The notes beneath the pieces were generated by a model, which had not been told where the DNA came from, did not search any database, and saw nothing but the letters and a program-made list of their open reading frames with translations. From Taklimakanibacter sp021828105 (lineage in GTDB: Bacteria > Pseudomonadota > Alphaproteobacteria > Rhizobiales > Aestuariivirgaceae), in assembly GCA_021828105.1 (NCBI GenBank), contig JAKATG010000007.1, positions 124,001-188,000 of the forward strand: 64,000 nucleotides of DNA, written 5' to 3'. Of the stretch, positions 1 through 6,450 are shown in pieces; within the stretch, counting starts at the first letter, position 1, and every line of letters starts with the position of its first letter. The translations under genes were made by a program, and so were the position numbers.

Positions 1-201
1 TTCGCCTGGTTCGCGCAAGGATTGAGACTAGTCGATATCGCCGATCCTTTCGCGCCCAAGGAAGTGGGCCATTATGTGCCGGACATGCCCGAGGGCGCGG
101 AGATGGCGTCGTCGAACGATGTCACCATCGATGATCGCGGCCTCATCTATCTCATCGACCGCATCCGTGGGGTCGATATCATCGAAACCAGTGTCATGTG
201 A
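1..201 (+). CDS. LVIVD-repeat protein, C-terminal fragment
   Basis: The window opens inside a gene. Frame 1 is open from base 1 to a TGA at 199-201 and gives 66 residues. It contains the segment GLRLVDIADPFAPKEVGHYVP, cut here by position, which is typical of LVIVD repeats (a beta-propeller-like family), and ends with IYLIDRIRGVDIIETSVM. The family has no assigned biochemical role that I can name. The next gene begins about ten bases later on the same strand, so this gene is probably the upstream member of the same transcription unit. Without the N-terminus, a signal peptide and the number of repeats cannot be judged. Confidence 0.7.
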   Translation, partial: FAWFAQGLRLVDIADPFAPKEVGHYVPDMPEGAEMASSNDVTIDDRGLIYLIDRIRGVDIIETSVM

Positions 202-211
202 CGGAGAGATG

Positions 212-610
212 ATGAGCAAGAGCAAGGCCAAGCGCTATCCGATCGGAACCAAGAATCCCAACCTGCCCTTCCATCCAGGCGTCAGGGTCGGCGATCTCAT
301 CTTCGTGTCGGGCCAAGTGGCCAAGGATGCCGACGGCAATATGATCCACGGCACCATCGAGGAAGAGACCCGCGCCACCATCCTCGCCATCGAGCGCGTG
401 CTCAAGGCCGATGGCGCGAGCCTCGATGATGTCGTGCGGGTGTGCACCTATCTCGAAGACACCCGCGACTTCGGGCGCTACAACAAGGTGTTCGGCGAAT
501 ATTTCAAAAACCCGGCGGGCCTCGCCCGCACCACCGTCGAAGCGCGTGCCGTCATCAGCACCAAGATCGAGATGGATGCCATCGCCTATTGTCCGAAGGA
601 CGAGAAATAG
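212..610 (+). CDS. RidA/YjgF family enamine/imine deaminase
   Basis: The product is 132 residues, the normal RidA length. It has the family signatures GDLIFVSGQVAKD near the N-terminus, VVRVCTYLED in the middle, and the C-terminal ARTTVEARAV, which carries the arginine that binds the substrate carboxylate in active family members. Known members hydrolyse reactive enamines and imines such as 2-aminoacrylate formed by PLP enzymes. The start at 212 gives a five-base spacing from GGAG at 203-206; an overlapping ATG at 209 is too close to it. The stop abuts the ATG of the ABC ATPase, so it is co-translated with the transporter. In a vitamin B6 degradation locus it may act on enamine intermediates; this is inference. 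Confidence 0.9.
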   Translation: MSKSKAKRYPIGTKNPNLPFHPGVRVGDLIFVSGQVAKDADGNMIHGTIEEETRATILAIERVLKADGASLDDVVRVCTYLEDTRDFGRYNKVFGEYFKNPAGLARTTVEARAVISTKIEMDAIAYCPKDEK

Positions 611-1459
611 ATGTCGGCCACCCGCCCGATCCTCAGAGCCGCGCCATCGCCCGCGTCGCAATCGCGGCGCCCCGGGCCGGCACATCTGAGCGCCGAAGGC
701 GTGGCGGTCGAATTCGATCTCGGCGGACGCAAGCAGCGCGTCCTCAACGACATCGATCTCAAGGTCGGCAAGGGCCAGCTCGTCGCGCTGGTCGGTCCTT
801 CGGGCTGCGGCAAGAGCACCTTGCTCAGACTGTTCGCCGGGCTGATGAGCCCGAGCGCCGGCAAGATCGAAGTGGCGGGCATGGCGCCCGCCGAAGCGGC
901 GCGCAAGAAACTCATCGGCGTCGCCTTCCAGGATGCGACACTTCTGCCGTGGAAGACGGCGCTCGACAATGCCGCTTTCCTGCTCGAGACCGCCGATCCC
1001 TCGCTCTCTCGCGCCGAGGTGAGGAAGCGAGCCCAGCATAATCTCCATCTCGTGGGCTTGAGCGGTGCCGAAGCCAAGCGTCCGTCGCAGCTTTCGGGCG
1101 GCATGCGCCAGCGCGTCGCCATCGCCCGCGCGCTGACGCTCGATCCGGAAGTGCTGCTCCTCGATGAGCCCTTCGGCGCTCTCGATGCGATCACGCGCGA
1201 AGAAATGGGCAGCCTCCTCCTCGACATCTGGCAGCGCACCCAGAAGACCATCCTTCTCGTGACCCACGCCTTCGACGAAGCGGTGTTCCTGTCGAGCGAC
1301 ATCCATGTGATGGGAACCGGGCCGGCGCGCATCCTCGAGACGATCGCCAACGATCTGCCCTATCCGCGCGACGCCCAGACCTATCGCGATCCGCGCTTCT
1401 CGGAAACCGAGGCGCGTCTGCGCGAGCTCCTGGTCAAGAGCCATAAGGGAGGCGCCTGA
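611..1459 (+). CDS. ABC importer ATPase, nitrate/sulfonate/taurine (SsuB/TauB) type
   Basis: This is a 282-residue nucleotide-binding subunit. It shows Walker A GPSGCGKSTLLRLFAGL near residues 57-72, signature QLSGGMRQRVAIARAL, Walker B VLLLDEPFGALD and switch histidine in LLVTHAFDEAV. The N-terminal 25 residues before the domain are extra and low in structure. The gene starts directly at the RidA stop and is followed after one base by the permease and then by an NMT1/THI5-like binding protein, giving a complete importer (ATPase, permease, binding protein). Members of this branch carry sulfonates, nitrate, or thiamine-pyrimidine precursors. The substrate here is not known; the FHMPC dehydrogenase at the end of the operon suggests a pyridine or pyrimidine compound. 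Confidence 0.92.
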   Translation: MSATRPILRAAPSPASQSRRPGPAHLSAEGVAVEFDLGGRKQRVLNDIDLKVGKGQLVALVGPSGCGKSTLLRLFAGLMSPSAGKIEVAGMAPAEAARKKLIGVAFQDATLLPWKTALDNAAFLLETADPSLSRAEVRKRAQHNLHLVGLSGAEAKRPSQLSGGMRQRVAIARALTLDPEVLLLDEPFGALDAITREEMGSLLLDIWQRTQKTILLVTHAFDEAVFLSSDIHVMGTGPARILETIANDLPYPRDAQTYRDPRFSETEARLRELLVKSHKGGA

Positions 1460-1460
1460 C

Positions 1461-2264
1461 ATGATCACCCAAGCCCTTCCGGCTCCCAAGGTCTCGCGCG
1501 CCGTCATCGACGTCGCCCCGGCGATCCTGCTCGGCCTGGTGTGCCTCCTTCTCTGGGAAGGCGCCATCTGGCTGTTCAAGGTCGAGCCCTTCGTGCTTCC
1601 CGCCCCATCGGCCATCGCCCTCGTGATGGTCGATCAATACCAGTCGCTGGCGGCGGCAGCGCTCGTCACGGCCGAAGAGATCCTCATTGGCTTCGCGCTC
1701 TCGGCCGTTACGGGCGTGCTCGTCGCCGTCGTCATCGCGCGTTTCGAGACCTTTGGTCGGGCGCTCTATCCGCTGATCGTGCTCTTCCAGAATGTGCCGA
1801 AAGTAGCCTTGGCGCCGATCTTCATCCTGTGGTTCGGCTATGACCTCGCGCCCAAGGTGCTGCTCATCGTGGTGATCGCCTTCTTCCCGGTGGCGATCGG
1901 CATGCTGTCGGGCCTGCAGTCGGTCGATCCTTCGCTGGTCTCGCTGATGCGCTCGGTGGGCGCCGGCCCCGGCACCATCCTCAAGCGAGTGCGCCTGCCG
2001 CATGCCTTGCCGCAGCTCATGGCAGGCCTCAAGGTGGCGGTCACGCTCTCCGTCATCGGCGCCATTGTCGGCGAATTCGCCGGCGCCTCGGCGGGCCTCG
2101 GCTATATCATCCAATTCGCTTCCACCCAGCTCGAGACGGCGCTCGTCTTCGCGGCGATCCTCGTCGTCTCGGTCCTGGGCCTTGCCTTCTACTATGTGGT
2201 GGAACTGGCCGAACGGCTTCTCATCCCGTGGGCGCCGAAATTCGACGACCCGGGCAACAGATGA
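1461..2264 (+). CDS. ABC importer permease, SsuC/TauC/ThiX type
   Basis: A 267-residue inner-membrane protein of the binding-protein-dependent transport family with about six hydrophobic segments. The coupling region that contacts the ATPase is visible as LMRSVGAGPGTILKRVRLPHALPQL, quoted here only as a location around residues 153-177, followed by the GLKVAVTLSVIGAIVGEF segment typical of SsuC/TauC. It begins one base after the ATPase stop codon and is followed after 13 bases by the binding protein, so the three genes form one transporter operon. Length and topology are normal for the family. Confidence 0.92.
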   Translation: MITQALPAPKVSRAVIDVAPAILLGLVCLLLWEGAIWLFKVEPFVLPAPSAIALVMVDQYQSLAAAALVTAEEILIGFALSAVTGVLVAVVIARFETFGRALYPLIVLFQNVPKVALAPIFILWFGYDLAPKVLLIVVIAFFPVAIGMLSGLQSVDPSLVSLMRSVGAGPGTILKRVRLPHALPQLMAGLKVAVTLSVIGAIVGEFAGASAGLGYIIQFASTQLETALVFAAILVVSVLGLAFYYVVELAERLLIPWAPKFDDPGNR

Positions 2265-2277
2265 TTGGAGGACAGAG

Positions 2278-3291
2278 ATGACGATGAGGCTCAGACTGAC
2301 ACTCGCGACGATCATGCTGCTCGCCGCCACCGTCGCGGCCAGGGCCGCCGATGAGGTGAGCATCCAGCTCGACTGGGTGGTGCGCGGCAATCATGCGATG
2401 TTCTTCGTCGCCAGGGACAAGGGCTATTTCGAGGATAATGGCATCGAGGTGACGGCGATCCGCAAGGGTACGGGTTCGGTCGACGCACTGCGCCTCGTCG
2501 GCGCCGGCAATGCCGATTTCGGTTTCGGCGACCTGCCGACGCTGGCGATCGCGCGCTCGCAATCCGTGCCGGTCGTGGCGCTTGCCGCCGTCAATCAGCG
2601 CAGCCCCATGGGCATGATCGCGCTCGCCAAGACCAAGACCCTGTCCAAGCCCCAAGACCTCAAGGGCCTCGATGTCGGCGTGCACACCGCGGGATCGACC
2701 TATGTCTTCCTGCGCGCCTTCCTGGCCGCCAACGGCATGAGCGAGGACGACATCAAGAAGAGCACAGTCGCGCCGCCTTACGAGAATTATCTGCTTCTCG
2801 GCCGTGTCGCGGCCGTGCCCGGCTATATCGACGCCGAAGTGCCGGAGCTCGAGGCGAAAGCCGGCGGTCCCGGCTCGTTGTCCATCATCATGGGCGCCGA
2901 CTGGGGCTACAATGTCTATGGCTCCGGCCTCTTCACCTCGGAAGCGCTCGCCAAGGACAAGCCCGACCTCGTCGAACGCTTCACCGCCGCCTATCTCAAG
3001 GCCTTCGCCGATGTCATCGCCAATCCGGGCGAGGCCGCCGATATCGTGATCAAGGCCAATCCCGAATATGCGGCGAAGCGCGACATCCTGGTGAAGCAGC
3101 TAGAGGCCGACATCAAATCGACCTTCTTCAGCGCCGAGACGGCCAAGGACGGGATCGGCGCGATGACGCTCGACACCTGGACGGCGACGGCCAAGGTCTT
3201 GCGCGATCAAGGCGTGATGAAGAAGGATATCGATCTCGAGGCCGCCTTTTCCAATCGCTTCATCCTCGCCGCCAAGCCTTTGAAGAAATGA
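2278..3291 (+). CDS. ABC importer substrate-binding protein, NMT1/THI5-like
   Basis: A 337-residue periplasmic protein. The start at 2278 is chosen because it is preceded by GGAGGACAG and opens a clear Sec signal peptide (LTLATIMLLAATVAARA, cleavage near residue 23). The mature part begins VSIQLDWVVRGNHAMFFVA, which is the characteristic opening of the NMT1/THI5-like family, and continues with KGYFEDNGIEV. Characterised relatives bind thiamine-pyrimidine precursors (ThiY) and other small heterocycles or sulfonates. Its operon contains RidA, the ATPase, the permease, a GST-like protein and FHMPC dehydrogenase. I infer a heteroaromatic ligand, possibly a pyridine such as 4-pyridoxate, but the sequence does not prove this. 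Confidence 0.9.
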   Translation: MTMRLRLTLATIMLLAATVAARAADEVSIQLDWVVRGNHAMFFVARDKGYFEDNGIEVTAIRKGTGSVDALRLVGAGNADFGFGDLPTLAIARSQSVPVVALAAVNQRSPMGMIALAKTKTLSKPQDLKGLDVGVHTAGSTYVFLRAFLAANGMSEDDIKKSTVAPPYENYLLLGRVAAVPGYIDAEVPELEAKAGGPGSLSIIMGADWGYNVYGSGLFTSEALAKDKPDLVERFTAAYLKAFADVIANPGEAADIVIKANPEYAAKRDILVKQLEADIKSTFFSAETAKDGIGAMTLDTWTATAKVLRDQGVMKKDIDLEAAFSNRFILAAKPLKK

Positions 3292-3328
3292 CGGTGAACG
3301 AAACTCAACCAGCAATGCGAGGCATCAC

Positions 3329-3949
3329 ATGATCAAGCTTCTCGGCCGCCAGACATCAGGCAATGTGCAGAAGGTCATCTTCATGCTCGAAGAGACCGGC
3401 AAAGCCTATGAGCGCGAGGACTATGGCCGCCAGTTCAACAACACCCAGACACCGGAATACAAGGCGCTCAACCCCACCTCGAAAGTGCCGACCCTCGTCG
3501 ACGGCAAGGCGGTGATCTGGGAATCGAACACCATCTTGCGCTATCTGGCTTCCGCCTATGCCCCGGCTTTGACCGGCGCCACGCCCGCCGAGCGCACCGA
3601 GGTCGAGCGCTGGATGGACTGGGTGCTCGCCGCAGTCAATCCGGGCTATCTCACCGCCTTCAAGGACTCCAAGAAGCCCGCCAATGAGCGCGCGCCCGAC
3701 TACGATGCGCAGATCAAGGAGCTCGCGGCACAAATGGCGATCCTCGACGCCCATCTCAAAGGCAGATCGTATGTCGCCCTGGAGAAGCTCACCATCGCAG
3801 ATATCGCGCTCGCCCCCATCCTCAAGCGCTGCCTCGACTTCCCGCTCGAGCGGCCGGCCTTCGCCGAGCTCGATCGCTGGATCAAGGCCATTGGTGAGCG
3901 TTCGGCCTTCCAGGTGGCGATCGGCGCCAAAGAGAAGAAGGCCGCCTGA
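3329..3949 (+). CDS. glutathione S-transferase family protein
   Basis: The product is 206 residues with a thioredoxin-like N-terminal domain (IKLLGRQTSGNVQKVIFMLEE) and the conserved NPTSKVPTLVDGKAVIWESN segment, where the VP and the ES pair bind glutathione. The C-terminal half is an all-helical domain containing the N-capping LTIADIALAP motif. The active-site position near the N-terminus has a serine (TSGN) rather than the usual SxC or SxY arrangement, so the chemistry is uncertain. Its last base overlaps the ATG of the FHMPC dehydrogenase gene, implying coupled translation. GST-like proteins in catabolic operons often handle electrophilic aldehydes; here an aldehyde intermediate would fit, as inference. 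Confidence 0.88.
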   Translation: MIKLLGRQTSGNVQKVIFMLEETGKAYEREDYGRQFNNTQTPEYKALNPTSKVPTLVDGKAVIWESNTILRYLASAYAPALTGATPAERTEVERWMDWVLAAVNPGYLTAFKDSKKPANERAPDYDAQIKELAAQMAILDAHLKGRSYVALEKLTIADIALAPILKRCLDFPLERPAFAELDRWIKAIGERSAFQVAIGAKEKKAA

Positions 3950-4875
3950 TGAAGCATATCGCCGTCATCGGATTGGGGACCATGGGTCCGGGCATCGCCC
4001 AGCGCCTGGCGCGGGGCGGCCTCGTGGTGTCCGCCTTCGATATGGAGACGGCGCAGATCGACAAGGCCAAGGCGGCGCTTCCCTTGATCAATGACGTGCT
4101 CGACAAGCTCGGCATTGCGCCGAAGCCCGGCGGCGAGGTGCGGTTCGCGGCCTCCCTCGCCGAAGCCGTCAAGGATGCCGATCTTATCATCGAGAATGTG
4201 CCGGAGCGGATCGAGGTCAAGGCCGAGGTCTATCGCGCCATCGACAGGCTGATCGGCGCCGAGACACTGGTCGTCTCCGACACGTCCGGCATACCGATCA
4301 GCAAGTTGCAGGAGCATCTCTCGAACCCTGAGCGCTTCTGCGGCATGCACTGGTCGAACCCGCCCCACATCATCCCGATGATCGAGGTCATATCAGGCGC
4401 CAAGACTGCGCCCGAAACGGCGAAGGCCATCGTCGACCTGATCGAGAGCTTGGGGCTTCTCCCCGTCGTCATCAACAAGGATGTGGCGGGCTTCGTCGAG
4501 AACCGCATCCTCTACGCCTTGCTGCGCGAGGCTATCGATCTCGTCGAGGAAGGCGTCATCGCGCCCGAGGCGCTCGATACCTGCGTGTCCTGGGGCATCG
4601 GTTACAAGCTCAGCGTCATCGGGCCGATGGCGCTGCTCGATGTGGCGGGGCTCGACATCTATCATTCGGTGGCGAGCTTCCTCAATCAGGAGCTGTCGAC
4701 GCGCGCCGATATCGCCCCCTTCATCACTAAGCGGGTCCAGGAGAAGCGCCTCGGCCTCAAGACCGGCAGCGGTGTCTATGCCTATACGCCCGAGCGCGGC
4801 AAGGAGCTGGCGGCTGAGCGGGCCCGCAAGCTCGTGGCGGTGCGCCGGGCGCTGGAGGAGAAGGACGGCAAATGA
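3949..4875 (+). CDS. 5-formyl-3-hydroxy-2-methylpyridine-4-carboxylate (FHMPC) dehydrogenase, 3-hydroxyacyl-CoA dehydrogenase fold
   Basis: A 308-residue Rossmann protein with NAD motif IAVIGLGTMGPGIAQRLARG (GxGxxG at 8-13), then ENVPERI, SDTSGIPISKL and the active-site stretch GMHWSNPPHIIPMIEVI with His134. These sequences and the C-terminal ARKLVAVRR agree closely, from memory, with M. loti FHMPC dehydrogenase of vitamin B6 degradation rather than with ordinary fatty-acid 3-hydroxyacyl-CoA dehydrogenases, which have HFFNP where this has HWSNP. The reaction would oxidise the 5-aldehyde to 3-hydroxy-2-methylpyridine-4,5-dicarboxylate with NAD. It overlaps the preceding GST-like gene by one base. 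Three further B6 enzymes lie at 10087-12836. If the specific call is wrong, it is still an NAD-dependent hydroxyacyl/aldehyde dehydrogenase. Confidence 0.85.
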   Translation: MKHIAVIGLGTMGPGIAQRLARGGLVVSAFDMETAQIDKAKAALPLINDVLDKLGIAPKPGGEVRFAASLAEAVKDADLIIENVPERIEVKAEVYRAIDRLIGAETLVVSDTSGIPISKLQEHLSNPERFCGMHWSNPPHIIPMIEVISGAKTAPETAKAIVDLIESLGLLPVVINKDVAGFVENRILYALLREAIDLVEEGVIAPEALDTCVSWGIGYKLSVIGPMALLDVAGLDIYHSVASFLNQELSTRADIAPFITKRVQEKRLGLKTGSGVYAYTPERGKELAAERARKLVAVRRALEEKDGK

Positions 4876-4879
4876 CGCT

Positions 4880-5281
4880 TCAGCGGCAAGCGAGCCTGTC
4901 TGTCCCGCTCACGCAAGTGAGGTCGGCGGGCTTGCCGTCGGCCGGCGTCACGACGCTGCGGGTTTCCCAGCTCTTCCCGGCAAGGCCGCACCAGGTCATT
5001 TGCACCGCCATGCGGTCACCGGTCTCATTGAGGAGATACAGCGCCCCGCTCTTGGGATCGCGCCAGAAGCTCACGCTGATCCTGGCGCCGGGTGCGGCGC
5101 GCCCGAGCTCGGCCGAATACCAGTGTGCAAGCGATACCGAGCAGCTGATCTCGCTTTGGGCCGCGTTGCGCGCGACGAACGGGGTTTCGATAAGCCCTTC
5201 GCTGCCGCGCCCGGCGGCGAGAGCCGTGGGCGCCGCAAGGCCGAGAGCGAGAATGAGACACGGGAGAAATTTTGCAGACAT
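4880..5281 (-). CDS. small secreted protein, function unknown
   Basis: A 133-residue protein with a Sec signal peptide (FLPCLILALGLAAPTALA, cleavage near residue 22). The mature part has four cysteines, in ISCSVS, TWCGLAG, LTCVSG and the penultimate position, which could form two disulfides in the periplasm. I do not recognise the family. It is transcribed towards the FHMPC dehydrogenase, with only four bases between the two stop codons, and divergently from the BMP-type binding protein, with which it shares the 95-base region 5282-5376. Codon use is like the neighbours, supporting a real gene. Its position between two halves of a B6 locus may or may not be meaningful. Confidence 0.75.
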   Translation of the reverse strand: MSAKFLPCLILALGLAAPTALAAGRGSEGLIETPFVARNAAQSEISCSVSLAHWYSAELGRAAPGARISVSFWRDPKSGALYLLNETGDRMAVQMTWCGLAGKSWETRSVVTPADGKPADLTCVSGTDRLACR

Positions 5282-5376
5282 GGCGAGGTTCGGAATGTGA
5301 CCGGCACTTTACATGGCTGCCGCCTGCAAGTGAATGGACGATAATCAAATTTAATAACACAGACGGAGGAGACATC

Positions 5377-6402
5377 ATGCGTGCATATTGGAAGAGATCT
5401 TTCACGGCCCTGACGATGCTGGCCCTTCTCGGCACGGCGAGCCTCGCCGCCGAAGTGAAGACCATCGCCATCCTCGCTCCCGAGCAAGGCAATGACTATG
5501 GCTGGAACCAGCAAGGTGTCGATGCCGCCAAGGCCGTGGGCGAGAAGGCCGGCATCAAGGTGCTGGTCGCCGAGGGCCTGGGCTATGGCGATGTGCGCCC
5601 CACCTTGCGCGAGCTCGCCGGCGAAGGCGCCAATCTCCTGATCGCCCATGCCAGCGGCTACAATACCGCAGCACCCGAGATCGGCGCCGAGCTCAATGTG
5701 CCGGTGGCGATCGTCGACATGCCGGATGCGAAGAAGGCCGGCAAGGTCGCCGACTACACGCTGAGCGGCCATGAAGGCGCCTATCTCGCCGGCAGGCTCG
5801 CCGCCAAGATGAGCCGCAGCGGCACGGTCGGGATCGTGGTGTCGGGCGAGCCGCCGTCATGGAACTCGCAGTCCGCCGCCTTCGCGCAAGGGGCCAAGGC
5901 CGAAAAGGAAGGCATCAAGATCCTCTATGCGGTGATCGGGCCTGCCGCCTATGCCGATGCGGCCGGCGGCAAGCGGGTGACCGAGACCGTGATCGCGGCT
6001 GGCGCCGACATCATTTTCGGACAAGGCAACGGTTCGAGCTTCGGCATGCTGCAGGCGGTCGAGACCACCAAGGCGGCTGATGGCGGCAAGGTCTATTTCA
6101 TCGACGTCATCGGCGACAAGACGCCGATCAACAAGGGCTTCCTCCTGTCGTCGGTCTTGTGGAACCTCGAGCCCGTCTATGGTGCGATGATCGCCGACCT
6201 CAAGGCCGACACTTTCGGCACCAAGAACTACTCGATCCAGCTTGCTGACGACTCCGTCAAGCTGCTCAAGACGCCGGACATCACCGATGCCGTGTGGGGC
6301 GAGATCGAAGCGATCCGCGGCGACATCGTGTCGGGCAAGATCAAGGTCGAGCCGATCTGGGACGCGGCGAAAGTCCATGAACTCGTGAACACCGTCAAGT
6401 AA
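5377..6402 (+). CDS. BMP-family ABC transporter substrate-binding protein
   Basis: A 341-residue periplasmic protein. The start at 5377 follows a strong ribosome site (GGAGGA at 5365-5370) and opens a signal peptide (RSFTALTMLALLGTASLAA). The mature protein begins KTIAILAPEQGNDYGWNQQG, the typical opening of the basic membrane protein/PnrA family, whose known members bind purine nucleosides and related ring compounds. It heads a set of ATPase and two permeases, followed by three vitamin B6 catabolic enzymes. I infer that a B6 vitamer (pyridoxine, pyridoxal or pyridoxamine) could be the ligand. A GC-rich hairpin after its stop may keep its transcript more abundant than the downstream genes. 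Confidence 0.9.
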   Translation: MRAYWKRSFTALTMLALLGTASLAAEVKTIAILAPEQGNDYGWNQQGVDAAKAVGEKAGIKVLVAEGLGYGDVRPTLRELAGEGANLLIAHASGYNTAAPEIGAELNVPVAIVDMPDAKKAGKVADYTLSGHEGAYLAGRLAAKMSRSGTVGIVVSGEPPSWNSQSAAFAQGAKAEKEGIKILYAVIGPAAYADAAGGKRVTETVIAAGADIIFGQGNGSSFGMLQAVETTKAADGGKVYFIDVIGDKTPINKGFLLSSVLWNLEPVYGAMIADLKADTFGTKNYSIQLADDSVKLLKTPDITDAVWGEIEAIRGDIVSGKIKVEPIWDAAKVHELVNTVK

Positions 6403-6411
6403 GCCGGAATT

Positions 6412-6440
6412 GCGCCGGCCGGCATCAGCCTGGCCGGCGC
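6412..6440 (+). terminator. GC-rich hairpin between binding protein and ATPase genes, likely attenuator
   Basis: A perfect nine-base stem, GCGCCGGCC paired with GGCCGGCGC, encloses an 11-base loop and is followed by TGCTTTTA. The layout resembles a weak intrinsic terminator, or a 3' stabilising stem, which is common after binding-protein genes in ABC operons. It would allow read-through to the ATPase and permeases at a lower level. It also occupies the place where the ribosome site of the GTG-started ATPase gene should be. Confidence 0.55.
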
Positions 6441-6450
6441 TGCTTTTATC

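Noticed and set aside
194..1615. Long minus-strand open frame across RidA and the ABC ATPase
   Set aside because: It runs antisense to two well supported genes and has no motif.
3949..4875. Fatty-acid 3-hydroxyacyl-CoA dehydrogenase
   Set aside because: The HWSNPPH active-site segment and the neighbourhood fit FHMPC dehydrogenase better than the HFFNP-type beta-oxidation enzymes.
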